Shown: one piece after another, positions 1 to 8,659 of the stretch
How positions within the stretch are numbered: position 1 is the stretch's first letter
Layout: every line of letters starts with the position of its first letter
Assembly: GCA_001790525.1 (NCBI GenBank)
Contig: MGCU01000010.1
Coordinates: forward strand, 1 to 52,133
DNA: 52,133 nucleotides
Source: Candidatus Saccharibacteria bacterium RIFCSPHIGHO2_12_FULL_47_16b
GTDB taxonomy: Bacteria > Patescibacteriota > Saccharimonadia > Saccharimonadales > UBA10212
Direction of reading: 5' to 3'
Made by a program: the position numbers and the translations under genes
The notes under the pieces: model-generated
Told to the model about the DNA's origin: nothing
Database searches by the model: none
Seen by the model: only the letters and a program-made list of their open reading frames with translations

Positions 1-193
1 CTGCCTTACGACCTAAGAGGCCGTCAAGTTTGTCGGTCGCTCCGAGAGCTCCCACAATTAGACCATGTTTCCGAGTACGTTGTTCAGGCGGTGTTGTTCT
101 TAGCCAACTGGCAACTAGCGGCGCTCCAACTATCCTGCTCAGCGATAAAACATCAGCAGCTACACCATATAGGTGTCTATTTTCAAAACTCAT
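1..193 (-). CDS. CDP-alcohol phosphatidyltransferase, N-terminal fragment (cut by window edge)
   Basis: An open minus-strand frame starts with ATG at 193, just after an in-frame TAA, and runs off the left edge (64 codons seen). It contains DVLSLSRIVGAPL followed by TDKLDGLLGRK. The D-x2-D-G-x2-G-R pattern is the first half of the CDP-alcohol phosphatidyltransferase signature (D-x2-D-G-x2-A-R-x8-G-x3-D-x3-D), with Gly in place of the usual Ala. Such membrane enzymes join a CDP-activated lipid to an alcohol, for example in phosphatidylglycerol phosphate synthesis. The second half of the signature lies outside the window, so the substrate cannot be named. TTTACA-N16-TATATA upstream, ending about 12 nt before ATG, is a plausible promoter. 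The upstream glycosidase gene reads the same way but a strong hairpin lies between them. Confidence 0.6.
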   Translation of the reverse strand, partial: MSFENRHLYGVAADVLSLSRIVGAPLVASWLRTTPPEQRTRKHGLIVGALGATDKLDGLLGRKA

Positions 194-240
194 ATTCTGG
201 CCAGCAGTATATATGCTTAATAATTAGAATGTAAAGTCAA

Positions 241-310
241 CTGATTTGGCTCCGCCACGTACCGAGTTTCGAGCTTTGCTCGAAGCCTGGTACGTGACTC
301 CCAAAATCAG
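241..310 (-). terminator. Nested hairpin, probable terminator of the glycosidase gene
   Basis: Nested inverted repeats: outer CTGATTT...AAATCAG, middle CACGTACC...GGTACGTG, inner TTCGAGC-TTT-GCTCGAA. It lies between the end of the glycosidase gene (384) and the start of the next minus gene (193), where a terminator or RNA-stabilising hairpin is expected. No long T run follows, so the mechanism is uncertain. Confidence 0.5.
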
Positions 311-383
311 ATTCTAACGACCCCTGTAATATAGCATGCGGCCGAGGAATTTGTAAGGAAGCAGCTTAGCCATACGAGCCTGG

Positions 384-1595
384 CTATTTCTGGCGAGCCA
401 GCATATCCAGAACCAGTCCGCCCCAGGTAAAATTGTAAGCACCCATAGGCTCACCCGTTAGTGGGTTGAACTGTTCCCTCAATCCATGTTTGGTCACCAG
501 CATCAAAGAATCTTCCAAGATTTTAGCTGCTTCGCGCTCGTAACCGTAGTTTAAGAGGCCTAGGTAGATGAACCAGTTGGTCGCCATCCAAATTGGCCCG
601 CGCCAAAAGCCTTTAGGATCAAATGATGGTTCATTGAGAGCAACAGTAGGTACACTGTAGCGCGCAGCGAACTCTTTTTTATTCAGCAGATGTCCGCTAA
701 CCAATCTATGTGCCTCCTCAGGCGTCAAAATATTGCCAAAAAGAGGTGCAAATATAGCCCACGTTTTAACTTCTATGTGATGGTAATTGCGCCCCATGGT
801 TGACCACATTACATTACCTTCAAGCATATATTTGCGCATGGCAGCAGCGACTTCTTCTGACTGCTGACGGGCCCATGTAGCTTGGTTAAACTCGTGCAAT
901 TCCCCGGCAATCAAACTTTCATACAAAAGATTAACGGTTAAAATGGCATTTGTCGGCACATCGCGTACCCAGTGGAATTTTTCCATGTGTTTTTTTATAC
1001 GAAACTGTTGAATGCGGTAGCGATTAACCAATATCAAACGTCTGTGGTAATTGGCATCAATGGTTTGTTTGGGTTTGAGTTGCAAAACAGAGTCAAAACG
1101 CGGCGAATTATCCTCGCCAGATTCATCAGGGTGGACTAGTCCAGCCAAGTGATGCCTGTAAGGATCGCGGATTGTCAGAAAATATTTATGGAGCTTAACA
1201 ATAACTGGTAGCATCTCGCTTAGGAATTTCTTGTCTGGGTCTTTTTGATGAACCGCCCAAGTAGCATAAGCCAGCATTGGCGGTTGAACAATGCTGCTGG
1301 TCCGGTGTTTGCCCCAAGGAATTGAGGGAAATGTATATTTGTGTGGATCTTCCCAGTAGATCATATGAGGAATCATGCCGTTTTTAAACTGTTTAGAGGC
1401 CAGCGATAAGAGTTCCGCTTTAGCGGCAGCAGTATCTAGGTAGCTAAGGATAATGGCATGAAAACAGCTGTCCCAGAACCACTGGAAGGGATAGCTGGTC
1501 GGTGACGGAACAGTGTAGCTATGCTGACCGAAGTGCCGGCGATTTTTTAGCATTAAACGCCGGACCTGATTTCTTAATTTTTGTTCAGATGGCAT
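384..1595 (-). CDS. GH63-like (alpha/alpha)6-barrel glycoside hydrolase
   Basis: A soluble protein of about 403 residues. FQWFWDSCFHA near the N-terminus, PDESGEDNSPRFD in the middle and GFWRGPIWMATNWF near the C-terminus match the mannosylglycerate/glucosylglycerate hydrolase-like members of family GH63, which hydrolyse glycosides of compatible solutes. The Asp/Glu in the ESGEDNSPR segment is where these enzymes hold a catalytic acid. A longer frame begins with TTG at 1619; I prefer ATG at 1595, because a TATACT box lies about 11 nt upstream and the extra residues resemble nothing. It is divergent from the trehalose-phosphate synthase/phosphatase gene, so a role in turnover of trehalose or a related solute is a reasonable inference. 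No signal peptide is visible. Trehalase activity cannot be excluded. Confidence 0.75.
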   Translation of the reverse strand: MPSEQKLRNQVRRLMLKNRRHFGQHSYTVPSPTSYPFQWFWDSCFHAIILSYLDTAAAKAELLSLASKQFKNGMIPHMIYWEDPHKYTFPSIPWGKHRTSSIVQPPMLAYATWAVHQKDPDKKFLSEMLPVIVKLHKYFLTIRDPYRHHLAGLVHPDESGEDNSPRFDSVLQLKPKQTIDANYHRRLILVNRYRIQQFRIKKHMEKFHWVRDVPTNAILTVNLLYESLIAGELHEFNQATWARQQSEEVAAAMRKYMLEGNVMWSTMGRNYHHIEVKTWAIFAPLFGNILTPEEAHRLVSGHLLNKKEFAARYSVPTVALNEPSFDPKGFWRGPIWMATNWFIYLGLLNYGYEREAAKILEDSLMLVTKHGLREQFNPLTGEPMGAYNFTWGGLVLDMLARQK

Positions 1596-1662
1596 CTTAA
1601 AAATAAGTATAGCTAACAAGATGGTAAATCCCCAGCCTGCAGTTAACTCTTGAGCTAACCAT

Positions 1663-1690
1663 CAGATTCACACCATTTACGCCGAATCTG
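1663..1690. promoter_or_regulatory. Inverted repeat between divergent glycosidase and trehalose genes
   Basis: CAGATTC (1663-1669) and GAATCTG (1684-1690) form a perfect 7-bp dyad with centres 21 bp apart, two helical turns. It sits in the 130-bp divergent intergenic region, just before the TATATACT box of the trehalose gene. The geometry suits a dimeric repressor. No regulator gene is adjacent. Confidence 0.3.
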
Positions 1691-1750
1691 TTATATACTT
1701 ACCTTTACCTATAACAGTCACGGAGGTTGCGGCGCATCAAAGCGCAGTCG

Positions 1751-3946
1751 ATGGCCAAGGCTAAACTTATTATTGTTTCTAATCGCTTACCAATAAGCGT
1801 TAGTCAGCAAAACGGCAAACTAGTTTACAAGCCCAGTTCTGGCGGACTAGCTACAGCTATGTCCTCGCTCAAAGATAAAAGGCGGGATCGAACTTGGATT
1901 GGCTGGCCAGGCATTAGCGCCGATGTTCTGACGGCAGCCGATAAATCGGCTATTACCAAAAAGCTTAGATCCTTTGGCTACGTGCCTATCTTTCTGACTA
2001 CCAAACAAATAAAAGATTTTTATGGTGGCTACTGCAACTCAACACTTTGGCCGCTTTTTCACTATTTTCAATATCTGACTCGCTATGACGAGCGCTATTG
2101 GTCAGCCTACCGCCAAGTTAACAGCCTTTTTAGCAAGGCGGTCGTTGCTGAAGCGGATAAAACCTCCCATATTTGGATCCATGACTATCACTTGATGTTA
2201 CTACCGTCTATGGCCAGGGCTGCTATGCCAAAAGCCTCGATCGGCTACTTTATGCACATCCCATTTCCGTCTTATGAGATTTTCCGGCTGCTGCCAGACC
2301 GCAAAGAAATCCTCGAGGGCATGCTTGGCGCTGATTTGGTTGGTTTCCACATTTATGATTATGCCCGCTATTTTTTAAGCAGTACTTACAGAATATTAGG
2401 TATCGAGAATCGTAACAGCTTAATTCAGTTCAACGACCGCGTTATTAAAACCGATGCTTTCCCGATTGGCATTGACTACCAGCTTTTTAAAAAAGCCGTC
2501 GGCACGCGGCGGATCAAAAAAGAAATCGAGTTGATAAAAAAATCATATGGCCAGCAAAAAATTGTCTTATCAATTGATCGACTGGATTACACTAAGGGCA
2601 TTTTGCAGCGGCTTGAAGCTTTCCAGCTGCTTTTGAAAGAACAACCAAAACTACGAGCCAAAATTGCGCTTATTATGATCACTGTCCCCTCAAGAACAAG
2701 TGTGGCTAGTTATCAGAACTTAAAGCGAGCCATCGACCAATCGATCGGCCGGATTAACGGCAAATACGCCACCGCTCATTGGACGCCTATCACTTATCAA
2801 TTTAGCCGGTTGACATTTGAACAAATGGTAGCCCTGTACTCGCAGGCCGACATTGCTATGGTAACACCGTTTCGGGACGGCATGAATTTGGTGGCCAAAG
2901 AATATGTAGCCACCAAGCAAGACAACGAAGGTGTTCTTGTCTTAAGCGAGATGGCTGGTGCCATGGACGAGTTGCAGGAATCAATCCATGTTAATCCTCA
3001 TAGCGTCAGAAGTATAAAAAGAGCCACTATCGAGGCTTTAGAGATGCCAAAAAAAGAGCAACGTCGCAGATTAGATGTTATGCAACAAAGACTGTCAACT
3101 TACACCGTTCAAGATTGGGCGGCTGATTTTATCGAACAACTGGATGAAGTAAAGAAACTGCAAGCTGAGCAACAAAGCAAGCTGCTTGACTCAAAGGCTA
3201 CCAGATTAATCAAAAGTTCATTTAAGAAAGCTGCCAAGCGCTTGATCATACTTGATTACGACGGCACTATCCAGAAATTTTTCAAAAGTCCTGATCCTAA
3301 CTTAGCTAAACCATCAAAAGACCTGGTCAAAATAATTAAAAAGTTGGCAGGGCAACCGGCTACTAAGTTATGCATTGTTAGCGGCCGGACGCGCTATGCT
3401 CTTGAGTCATGGTTTGGTAAGCTGCCAATTGACCTAATAGCTGAACATGGTGCTTGGATGAAAACAGATCGTAGATGGTCACAAAAGCCAAGTTCATTTC
3501 GCAAATATAAGGCCTTGATTATGCCAATCTTAGAGCGCTATGTCCGGCGGACGGTTGGTTCGTCTATTGAAGAGAAAGACCATGCTTTAGTTTGGCATTA
3601 CCGAAATGTGCCGACTGAACTGGCCTATGTCCGTAGTCAAAGTTTAATCAGAGAGCTACGCAAGCTTACGGCTAAGACAGATTTGGAAGCCCATGAGGGA
3701 AGCAAAATTATTGAGGTTAAGCCTAACCAGATTAATAAAGGCGGCTCGGTTGAACAACTGCTAGCGACAGATAATTTTGATTTTATTGTATGCATTGGTG
3801 ACGACTACACCGATGAAGATATGTATAATGCTCTGCCTGAAGATGCCTACACTATAAAAGTTGGATTAGGCCAAACTAATGCACGCTTCCGTCTGCCGGA
3901 CATTGACGCCACCTTAAACTTTCTCAAAAAAATCGCCAGTGGCTAA
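1751..3946 (+). CDS. otsA: Trehalose-6-phosphate synthase / phosphatase fusion
   Basis: 731 residues from ATG 1751; a TTG-initiated extension from 1727 would directly abut GGAGG, so ATG is preferred. Residues 1 to about 470 form a GT20 synthase: SNRLPIS and GGLATAM at the N-terminus, [40 protein letters not shown], then [13 protein letters not shown] and [11 protein letters not shown] for nucleotide-sugar binding. Residues from about 485 form a HAD-type phosphatase with the DYDGT nucleophile motif near residue 500, VSGR, AEHGAW, and [10 protein letters not shown] near residue 683. Both catalytic cores look intact. The protein should make trehalose from a nucleotide-activated glucose and glucose-6-phosphate in one polypeptide. 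The neighbours suggest a compatible-solute locus. Confidence 0.93.
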   Translation: MAKAKLIIVSNRLPISVSQQNGKLVYKPSSGGLATAMSSLKDKRRDRTWIGWPGISADVLTAADKSAITKKLRSFGYVPIFLTTKQIKDFYGGYCNSTLWPLFHYFQYLTRYDERYWSAYRQVNSLFSKAVVAEADKTSHIWIHDYHLMLLPSMARAAMPKASIGYFMHIPFPSYEIFRLLPDRKEILEGMLGADLVGFHIYDYARYFLSSTYRILGIENRNSLIQFNDRVIKTDAFPIGIDYQLFKKAVGTRRIKKEIELIKKSYGQQKIVLSIDRLDYTKGILQRLEAFQLLLKEQPKLRAKIALIMITVPSRTSVASYQNLKRAIDQSIGRINGKYATAHWTPITYQFSRLTFEQMVALYSQADIAMVTPFRDGMNLVAKEYVATKQDNEGVLVLSEMAGAMDELQESIHVNPHSVRSIKRATIEALEMPKKEQRRRLDVMQQRLSTYTVQDWAADFIEQLDEVKKLQAEQQSKLLDSKATRLIKSSFKKAAKRLIILDYDGTIQKFFKSPDPNLAKPSKDLVKIIKKLAGQPATKLCIVSGRTRYALESWFGKLPIDLIAEHGAWMKTDRRWSQKPSSFRKYKALIMPILERYVRRTVGSSIEEKDHALVWHYRNVPTELAYVRSQSLIRELRKLTAKTDLEAHEGSKIIEVKPNQINKGGSVEQLLATDNFDFIVCIGDDYTDEDMYNALPEDAYTIKVGLGQTNARFRLPDIDATLNFLKKIASG

Positions 3947-4007
3947 GGCAAAGTCTTATTTGCGATGGCTGAGCACAGTTAGCGAGGTAAGAACTGCTTT
4001 TGTAAAT

Positions 4008-4036
4008 TTGACGGACACATAACAGCGGTTTATAAT
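4008..4036 (+). promoter_or_regulatory. Sigma70 promoter for ATP-grasp/HAD operon
   Basis: TTGACG (4008-4013), exactly 17 bp, TATAAT (4031-4036). Transcription should start near 4043, about 19 nt before the ATG at 4062, which has GAGG six bases upstream. Confidence 0.75.
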
Positions 4037-4061
4037 CTATTTTTAATACGCGAGGTTCGCT

Positions 4062-5330
4062 ATGAGGTCTCGACTTGAGGCCGTTATCGGGGATTACAAC
4101 ATCTATAGCCCCCGACGTCTGCAATTTGACACTCAACAAAAAATACCTTTTAGAGTATCGCCAGAGCCTCTCAATCTCTCGCCGGATCAAAAAAAAGAAA
4201 TTGAGGCCATTGGTTCAGATATCACCAGCTATTATTCAGCTGTTGATCAGCTTTACCGAACAGATCCAAGAGTTCAGCAACTACTAGATAGAGGTAAACC
4301 TGAGATTTTTTGCGGCGACAAGATAAGTCCTTCGCACTACCTTTTTATAAGACCTGATTTAATTATCACTGCCAGCGGATTTTCTATATGCGAAGTTGAG
4401 ACATCGCCTTTTGGGCTAGCTCTGGCCGAGATCTTGAACCGCGCCTACAGGCAAGAAGATTATGAAACCATGATTGATGATGGCACACTCTCAGTCCACA
4501 TGCAGGCTAGCACTCCCATTGAAGGCAGTATTATCTACAGTCAAAAAACCAGCCACTTCGCCGGCCAGATGGCATTTCTGGCTGATGAAGTTTTTTCTGG
4601 CCAATCCAGAGATTGGCAGGCCACACATGCGGACAATTTAAATGGTTCTAGCCCAAAGACCATATATCGCGGTTTTTATCTGGCAGAATTGCAAACCGAC
4701 CCCAGCATAGCCTCTTTGCTTACAGGGCCGACCTCGGATGGCCATGACTTGCTGCCATCACCAACTCCACACATGGAGGAGAAAGCCACCCTAGCCCTCT
4801 TGTGGGATAAGCGGTTTGAGAGCTACTTTGAGACTGAGCTTGGTGAGGGAGGCTTTAATCATTTACGCCATGTAGTTCCTCCGTCGTGGATAGTGGGCGA
4901 GGAGGAGTATTTTGTGCCCGGTATGCCAAACGGTATATCATCTTCGGTTGATCTGGCTAGGTTTTCAAGATCTAAACGGGCATTTGTTCTTAAACCTTCC
5001 GGATTCAGAACAGATGCTTCTTGGGGTGAGGGTGTTAAATTTCTTCAGAAGAAATCAGCTGTGGCTGCGGCTTTAGCCGTCAAAGAAGCCCTTGATGATA
5101 GGTCGTCATTACACATAGTCCAACAGTTTACTAAGGCTGCTGAGATGCCTATGGCCTATGAGGACAACGGAAATGATCCAACGCCAATGTCAGCCCGGGT
5201 GCGGTTGACACCGTACTTTTCTATGGTCCCCGGTAAGGAAGGCCAGCTAATTGCCATTAAGGCGACAGGCTGCGAAGATACCGATTTAGTTCATGCTAGT
5301 TCGGTAAGCATAAATACGGCAGTTAATTAA
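4062..5330 (+). CDS. Predicted ATP-grasp-like protein of unknown substrate
   Basis: 422 residues, cytoplasmic, no membrane segment. The C-terminal half carries FVLKPSGFRTDASWGEGV (near residues 310-328), which resembles the ATP-grasp nucleotide-binding strand and glycine-rich loop, then VQQFTKA, SARVRLTPYF and a terminal HASSVSINTAV segment reminiscent of glutathionylspermidine-synthase-like or circularly permuted ATP-grasp proteins. The N-terminal half is acidic and contains LIITASGFSICEVETSPFG. GAGG lies six bases before ATG and a good promoter precedes it. The gene is followed after 17 nt by a HAD-fold gene with a strong ribosome-binding site, so the two probably act together. The family assignment rests on motif resemblance only; ligase activity is inferred. 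Confidence 0.5.
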   Translation: MRSRLEAVIGDYNIYSPRRLQFDTQQKIPFRVSPEPLNLSPDQKKEIEAIGSDITSYYSAVDQLYRTDPRVQQLLDRGKPEIFCGDKISPSHYLFIRPDLIITASGFSICEVETSPFGLALAEILNRAYRQEDYETMIDDGTLSVHMQASTPIEGSIIYSQKTSHFAGQMAFLADEVFSGQSRDWQATHADNLNGSSPKTIYRGFYLAELQTDPSIASLLTGPTSDGHDLLPSPTPHMEEKATLALLWDKRFESYFETELGEGGFNHLRHVVPPSWIVGEEEYFVPGMPNGISSSVDLARFSRSKRAFVLKPSGFRTDASWGEGVKFLQKKSAVAAALAVKEALDDRSSLHIVQQFTKAAEMPMAYEDNGNDPTPMSARVRLTPYFSMVPGKEGQLIAIKATGCEDTDLVHASSVSINTAVN

Positions 5331-5347
5331 AAAGTAAGGAGGATAAG

Positions 5348-5788
5348 ATGAAAACTGTCATTTTTGATTGGAAGCAAACTTTGTATGATCCGGAGAATAA
5401 GTCACTTATTGATGGAGCATTGGAAGTCTTGAATTTTCTCAAAAACAAAAAGGTGCCCACGGTTTTGGTTGGCAAAGGTGCCCAGGACATGCATAAAGAA
5501 GTTAAGAGACTAGGTGTTAAAGATTACTTCTTACATATCAATTTTCGTGAAGGACCTAAAGACCCTAGCCTTTATTCCTCCTTTGTAAAAAGGCACGCAC
5601 CCCAAAAGTCTATATTTGTCGGTGATCGTGTTAGGTCTGAATTGGCGGTTGGCAACAGCTTAGGCGCAACAACGATTTGGGTCAGACATGGAGAGTTTGC
5701 CAATGAAGAACCCGAGAATCCAATGGAGCAGCCAGACTATAGCGTGAATTCTTTGCAAGAATTAATATCGATTATTGAGAAAGTTTAG
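5348..5788 (+). CDS. HAD-superfamily protein with altered nucleophile motif (DWK)
   Basis: 146 residues, cytoplasmic. The N-terminus reads VIFDWKQTLYD, the HAD motif I position, but the usual DxD is DxK. Motif IV appears as FVGDRVRSELAVGNSLGATTIWVRHGEF, near residues 91-118. In HAD phosphatases the second Asp acts as acid/base; Lys there suggests a changed reaction, lost catalysis, or a regulatory or binding role. There is no large cap domain. The start has GGAGG at the expected spacing. It is downstream of, and probably co-transcribed with, the ATP-grasp-like gene. Confidence 0.7.
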   Translation: MKTVIFDWKQTLYDPENKSLIDGALEVLNFLKNKKVPTVLVGKGAQDMHKEVKRLGVKDYFLHINFREGPKDPSLYSSFVKRHAPQKSIFVGDRVRSELAVGNSLGATTIWVRHGEFANEEPENPMEQPDYSVNSLQELISIIEKV

Positions 5789-5881
5789 TTGGCAAGCCTA
5801 AACGACTTGGCTGGGATGGCCCTACTTCATTCGCTATAGCGAATTTCAAAGGGTAAATAGAATCCGAATTTGTTAATAGAA

Positions 5882-5955
5882 TGGCTTCGGGACTAGGACT
5901 CGAACCTAGATTGACGGGACCAGAACCCGTTGTCCTACCATTAGACGATCCCGAA
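5882..5955 (-). tRNA. tRNA-Gln(CUG)
   Basis: Complete cloverleaf on the minus strand. Acceptor TTCGGGA pairs with TCCCGAA, the anticodon stem is ACGGG/CCCGT around the loop TTCTGGT (anticodon CTG), and the T-arm is CTAGG-TTCGAGT-CCTAG. The discriminator is G, as usual for Gln, and CCA is encoded. A TATAAT box on the minus strand at 6001-6006 is a plausible promoter. Confidence 0.95.
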
Positions 5956-6000
5956 TTATTTAAGTGCTGGGCTTGGACATTCCCCAATAGTTCTAGCCTA

Positions 6001-6016
6001 ATTATAAGGTTATAAT
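6001..6016. promoter_or_regulatory. Closely spaced divergent -10 boxes (tRNA-Gln / VIT transporter)
   Basis: Minus-strand TATAAT (complement of 6001-6006) serves tRNA-Gln. Plus-strand TATAAT (6011-6016) lies six bases before the GTG at 6023, so the transporter mRNA is probably leaderless. No good -35 box is visible for either. Confidence 0.5.
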
Positions 6017-6022
6017 ACTAGC

Positions 6023-6520
6023 GTGAAAACTATCCAGAGGGAATACCTGCGCAGTGTCATTTTTGGCATCGAAGATAGCTTGGTTTCGACCACTGGCTTA
6101 ATCGCCGGCATTGGTATTGGCGCCGATAACCGACGGGTGGTTCTACTCGGCGGTATCGTGGCTATCATCGTCGAGGCCACCTCCATGGGCGCCGGCGAAT
6201 ATCTAAGTGACAGTGCCGTAGCCGAGCTTGATAAAATGAAGCGTCCGCCGGAAAATCCGGCTATTAGCGGACTGTTAATGTGCTTTTCATACCTCTTTGC
6301 CGGCATGATACCACTAGCGCCAGTGCTTTTCATTGAATATCCAGTCTCACTTTGGTTTAGCGTCGCCTTTGCCTTAGCTGGATTATTTATGCTTGGTTTT
6401 CTTAAAGGTCGGTTGCTCAAGACTAGTCCACTTAAGGGCGGCCTGAAAATCTTAATCGTTGGCGGTATCGCTACCATCTTTGGTATAGTAGTCGGCTCAC
6501 TCTTCCAGCTCGAAAACTAA
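6023..6520 (+). CDS. VIT1/CCC1-family membrane metal transporter
   Basis: 165 residues with four or five membrane spans. The N-terminus has REYLRSVIFGIEDSLVSTTGL followed by a Gly-rich span, and then EATSMGAGEYLSDSAVAELDK, the conserved layout of the VIT1/CCC1 family of iron and manganese transporters. Family members move Fe2+ or Mn2+ across the membrane. It is shorter than yeast or plant homologues but typical of small bacterial ones. The start is GTG with TATAAT six bases upstream and no Shine-Dalgarno. It converges on the superoxide dismutase gene, a metal-dependent enzyme, though any functional link is inference. Confidence 0.8.
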   Translation: MKTIQREYLRSVIFGIEDSLVSTTGLIAGIGIGADNRRVVLLGGIVAIIVEATSMGAGEYLSDSAVAELDKMKRPPENPAISGLLMCFSYLFAGMIPLAPVLFIEYPVSLWFSVAFALAGLFMLGFLKGRLLKTSPLKGGLKILIVGGIATIFGIVVGSLFQLEN

Positions 6521-6601
6521 ACTATCTAATCTAACGTTCTTAAGTCCTGAATAATTAAGTTTACAAAGACTTAGCTTATAAATGCATGGCACTATTCAAT
6601 A

Positions 6602-6633
6602 TCCATATTTATAACATATGTTATAAAAATGGA
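6602..6633. terminator. 32-bp near-perfect AT-rich palindrome between convergent genes
   Basis: The central 20 bp (6608-6627) are a perfect palindrome around ACATATGT, extended to 32 bp with one mismatched pair. It lies between the convergent VIT and SOD genes. As RNA it would form a hairpin on either strand, so a bidirectional terminator is the simplest reading; the AT-rich stem is weak for that. An operator is the alternative. Confidence 0.4.
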
Positions 6634-6706
6634 CATGGCGGTATTTTATACATCTTCAGTCTAATGCTTGACTTGTTAAGTATCCGTAGTCAATTTAACA
6701 ACGACT

Positions 6707-7303
6707 CTATTTGAGTCTTGTAGCGACAAAGTCCCAGTTGACCACGTTCCACCAGGTCTCAATGTAGTCGGGGCGGCGGTTTTGATATTTGAGATAGTAA
6801 GCATGCTCCCAAACATCCAGACCAAGAATCGGGACTTTTCCTTCCATCAATGGACTATCTTGATTGGCTGTGGAGTAAACTTCTAACTTATCGCCGTTCT
6901 TGACCAACCAAGCCCAACCCGAACCAAAACGGCCAATCGCGGCTTCGGTAAGTTTGGCTTTAAACTCATCTAAACTGCCAAAGGTCGACTTGAGCGCATC
7001 GGCTAATCCGCCGTGATGGTCTTTAGTGCCGCCGGGCTTCATACTTTCCCAAAACAGGGTGTGGTTGTGATGGCCGCCGCCGTTGTTTTGGACGGCCGTC
7101 CGGATAGCTTCGGGAATATCTTTAATATTTGTCAGGATTTCCTCGATAGATTTGTTTGCCCAGTCTGGATAATTTTCCAATGCTGCGTTCAACTTTTCAA
7201 CATATCCGCCGTGGTGTTTATCATGATGGATTTCCATAGTCTTGGCGTCGATATACGGCTCCAGCGCGTCGTATGCGTAACCTAAATCTGGTAGTTTAAA
7301 CAC
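6707..7303 (-). CDS. sodA: Superoxide dismutase, Mn type
   Basis: 198 residues, normal length. Metal ligands are visible at His26 (MEIHHDKHH), His81 ([11 protein letters not shown]), Asp163 and His167 ([11 protein letters not shown]). Gly77 and the NQD Gln148 are the pattern of Mn rather than Fe enzymes. It converts superoxide to peroxide and oxygen in the cytoplasm. The start is GTG at 7303 with an excellent AGGAGG. A minus-strand TATACT in the 190-bp upstream gap would give a leader of about 130 nt that includes GTTTC-N7-GAAAC; no known riboswitch was recognised. Presence in a host-dependent fermenter suggests regular oxygen exposure. Confidence 0.95.
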   Translation of the reverse strand: MFKLPDLGYAYDALEPYIDAKTMEIHHDKHHGGYVEKLNAALENYPDWANKSIEEILTNIKDIPEAIRTAVQNNGGGHHNHTLFWESMKPGGTKDHHGGLADALKSTFGSLDEFKAKLTEAAIGRFGSGWAWLVKNGDKLEVYSTANQDSPLMEGKVPILGLDVWEHAYYLKYQNRRPDYIETWWNVVNWDFVATRLK

Positions 7304-7493
7304 TTTACCCTCCTAAACTTTTCATTAAATTATGTCACGTTTCGTCGATATATTTGCCGTCTTTTAAAGTTGTTTAGCTCCCTTGCGTGATTGCCGATAC
7401 ATTTCTAAATGAAAAGTTTCGGCGGGTGAAACCTCCGTTACTTCGACAGTATAATATCACCCAAGCCCTGCTAGTCTGTGAAAATTCCTAGCC

Positions 7494-7973
7494 TTAGCGC
7501 TTAGCCAGACGTAAGGCGTAGACTACCCAGAACAGAAAGACACTAGCTTCCAGTATTGTCCACCAACCGGGCTGCTGGGCAAGATATTTGCCAAAGAAAC
7601 CGCTGTTGAATATTTGGCTAACGTTTAGACTTGTCACAATTTGGGCACTGGCGAGAAACCAAAAGCCGGCCGCGAAGACCGCAAAAAAGCCGCTAAAAAA
7701 TCTTATTAAGCCATGCAGTCTTATTTTCAAGAAGCCAAGCGCGGCCCAAACTTCGGCGACAATCAAAATTACTGCCATGGTTTCAGGACTGCTGGTGATG
7801 CCTAGTCCACCTAAAGCAAATTTAAAATCGTTAAAGCTGGCTAGTTGCAAGACTGCCATTACCAGAAAAATAACGGATAGTAGACCAACATTAATTGTTG
7901 CTTGTTGATTTAGTTTAGGCGGATTGGCAAAAGTTTGTGACCAGTCTTTTATTTGTTGTTCAGCTGTTTTCAT
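7494..7973 (-). CDS. Four-span integral membrane protein, unknown function
   Basis: 159 residues. A hydrophilic N-terminus of about 27 residues precedes four hydrophobic segments, near 28-46, 64-82, 88-112 and 136-155. The overall layout resembles DoxX/MauE-type small membrane proteins but no diagnostic motif was recognised. GGAGG lies seven bases before the ATG. It follows trmD by 20 bases and reads in the same direction, so it is probably co-transcribed with it. Confidence 0.65.
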   Translation of the reverse strand: MKTAEQQIKDWSQTFANPPKLNQQATINVGLLSVIFLVMAVLQLASFNDFKFALGGLGITSSPETMAVILIVAEVWAALGFLKIRLHGLIRFFSGFFAVFAAGFWFLASAQIVTSLNVSQIFNSGFFGKYLAQQPGWWTILEASVFLFWVVYALRLAKR

Positions 7974-7993
7974 ACGACCTCCTTACTTGTTTT

Positions 7994-8650
7994 TTATAAT
8001 ACTCTTTTTTGCCTAGACTTGCGCCATTTGGCGATTTTGGCGTGATCGCCGGAAAGTAAGACTTTTGGGACTTTCATACCTCGAAAATCTTCTGGTCGCG
8101 TATAGTGCGGATATTCAATTACGCCTGGCTGATTAAAACTTTCGACTTCAGCGCTGGTTTCACCGCCAAGTACACCGGGAATCAATCGAGTCACGGCGTC
8201 AATCACCACCATGGCCGGCAATTCCCCGCCGGTTAGGACATAATCGCCAATGGATATTTGCTCATCTATAAACTTGGTAATCCGTTCGTCATAGCCTTCG
8301 TAATGACCGCAAACTAAAATCAAATTATCAAGCTTGGCTAACTGTCTTGCCTTAGCTTGATTAAATTTTTGACCTCGCGGTGTCATCAAAATTGTTTTTT
8401 GTTTTTTGTTTTTTGTTTTTTGTTTAGCGGCCTCGATTGCTTCTACTAATGGCTCTGGCCGCAAAACCATGCCATCACCGCCGCCATAAGGTGTATCATC
8501 GACGGTTTTACGCCGACCAAGCCCGAAGTCCCGTAAATTAATCAGCTGATAGTCAACCAGTTTTTTCTGCTGGGCCTTACGGAGCATGCTGGTATTGAGC
8601 ACCCCTTCAAACATTTCCGGAAATAGTGTAATGATTTGAATTTTCATCAT
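7994..8650 (-). CDS. trmD: tRNA (guanine-37-N1)-methyltransferase
   Basis: 218 residues, shorter than the usual 240-250 because the C-terminal domain is trimmed. ITLFPEMFEG at the start, the TPYGGGDGMVLRP segment, CGHYEGYDERI (near residue 117), SIGDYVLTGGELPAMVVIDAV and the HYTRPEDFRG segment are the TrmD hallmarks of a trefoil-knot SPOUT methyltransferase. It uses S-adenosylmethionine to methylate G37 and prevent +1 frameshifting. A stretch of four TTTTTTG repeats (8392-8426) encodes a lysine/glutamine-rich insertion in a loop. TATAAT lies nine bases before the ATG, so the mRNA is probably leaderless. Unlike the common rpsP-khpA-rimM-trmD order, no rimM is present. Confidence 0.95.
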   Translation of the reverse strand: MMKIQIITLFPEMFEGVLNTSMLRKAQQKKLVDYQLINLRDFGLGRRKTVDDTPYGGGDGMVLRPEPLVEAIEAAKQKTKNKKQKTILMTPRGQKFNQAKARQLAKLDNLILVCGHYEGYDERITKFIDEQISIGDYVLTGGELPAMVVIDAVTRLIPGVLGGETSAEVESFNQPGVIEYPHYTRPEDFRGMKVPKVLLSGDHAKIAKWRKSRQKRVL

Positions 8651-8659
8651 GATAATGGT

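Noticed and set aside
30-227. 65-codon plus-strand ORF at the left edge
   Set aside because: Opposite the minus-strand CDP-alcohol transferase frame, which carries a recognisable motif; the plus frame has none.
5829-5844. 16-bp perfect palindrome ATTCGCTATAGCGAAT
   Set aside because: It lies downstream of both the HAD gene and tRNA-Gln, with no T run and no promoter; nothing supports a function beyond symmetry.
6667-6682. 16-base word CTTGACTTGTTAAGTA shared with the minus strand at 43398-43413
   Set aside because: About one such match is expected by chance in a window of this size, and the flanks do not align.
7304-7493. Possible riboswitch or nine-codon peptide in the SOD leader
   Set aside because: Only a 5-bp stem is seen and no known manganese or other riboswitch motif; the peptide has no ribosome-binding site.
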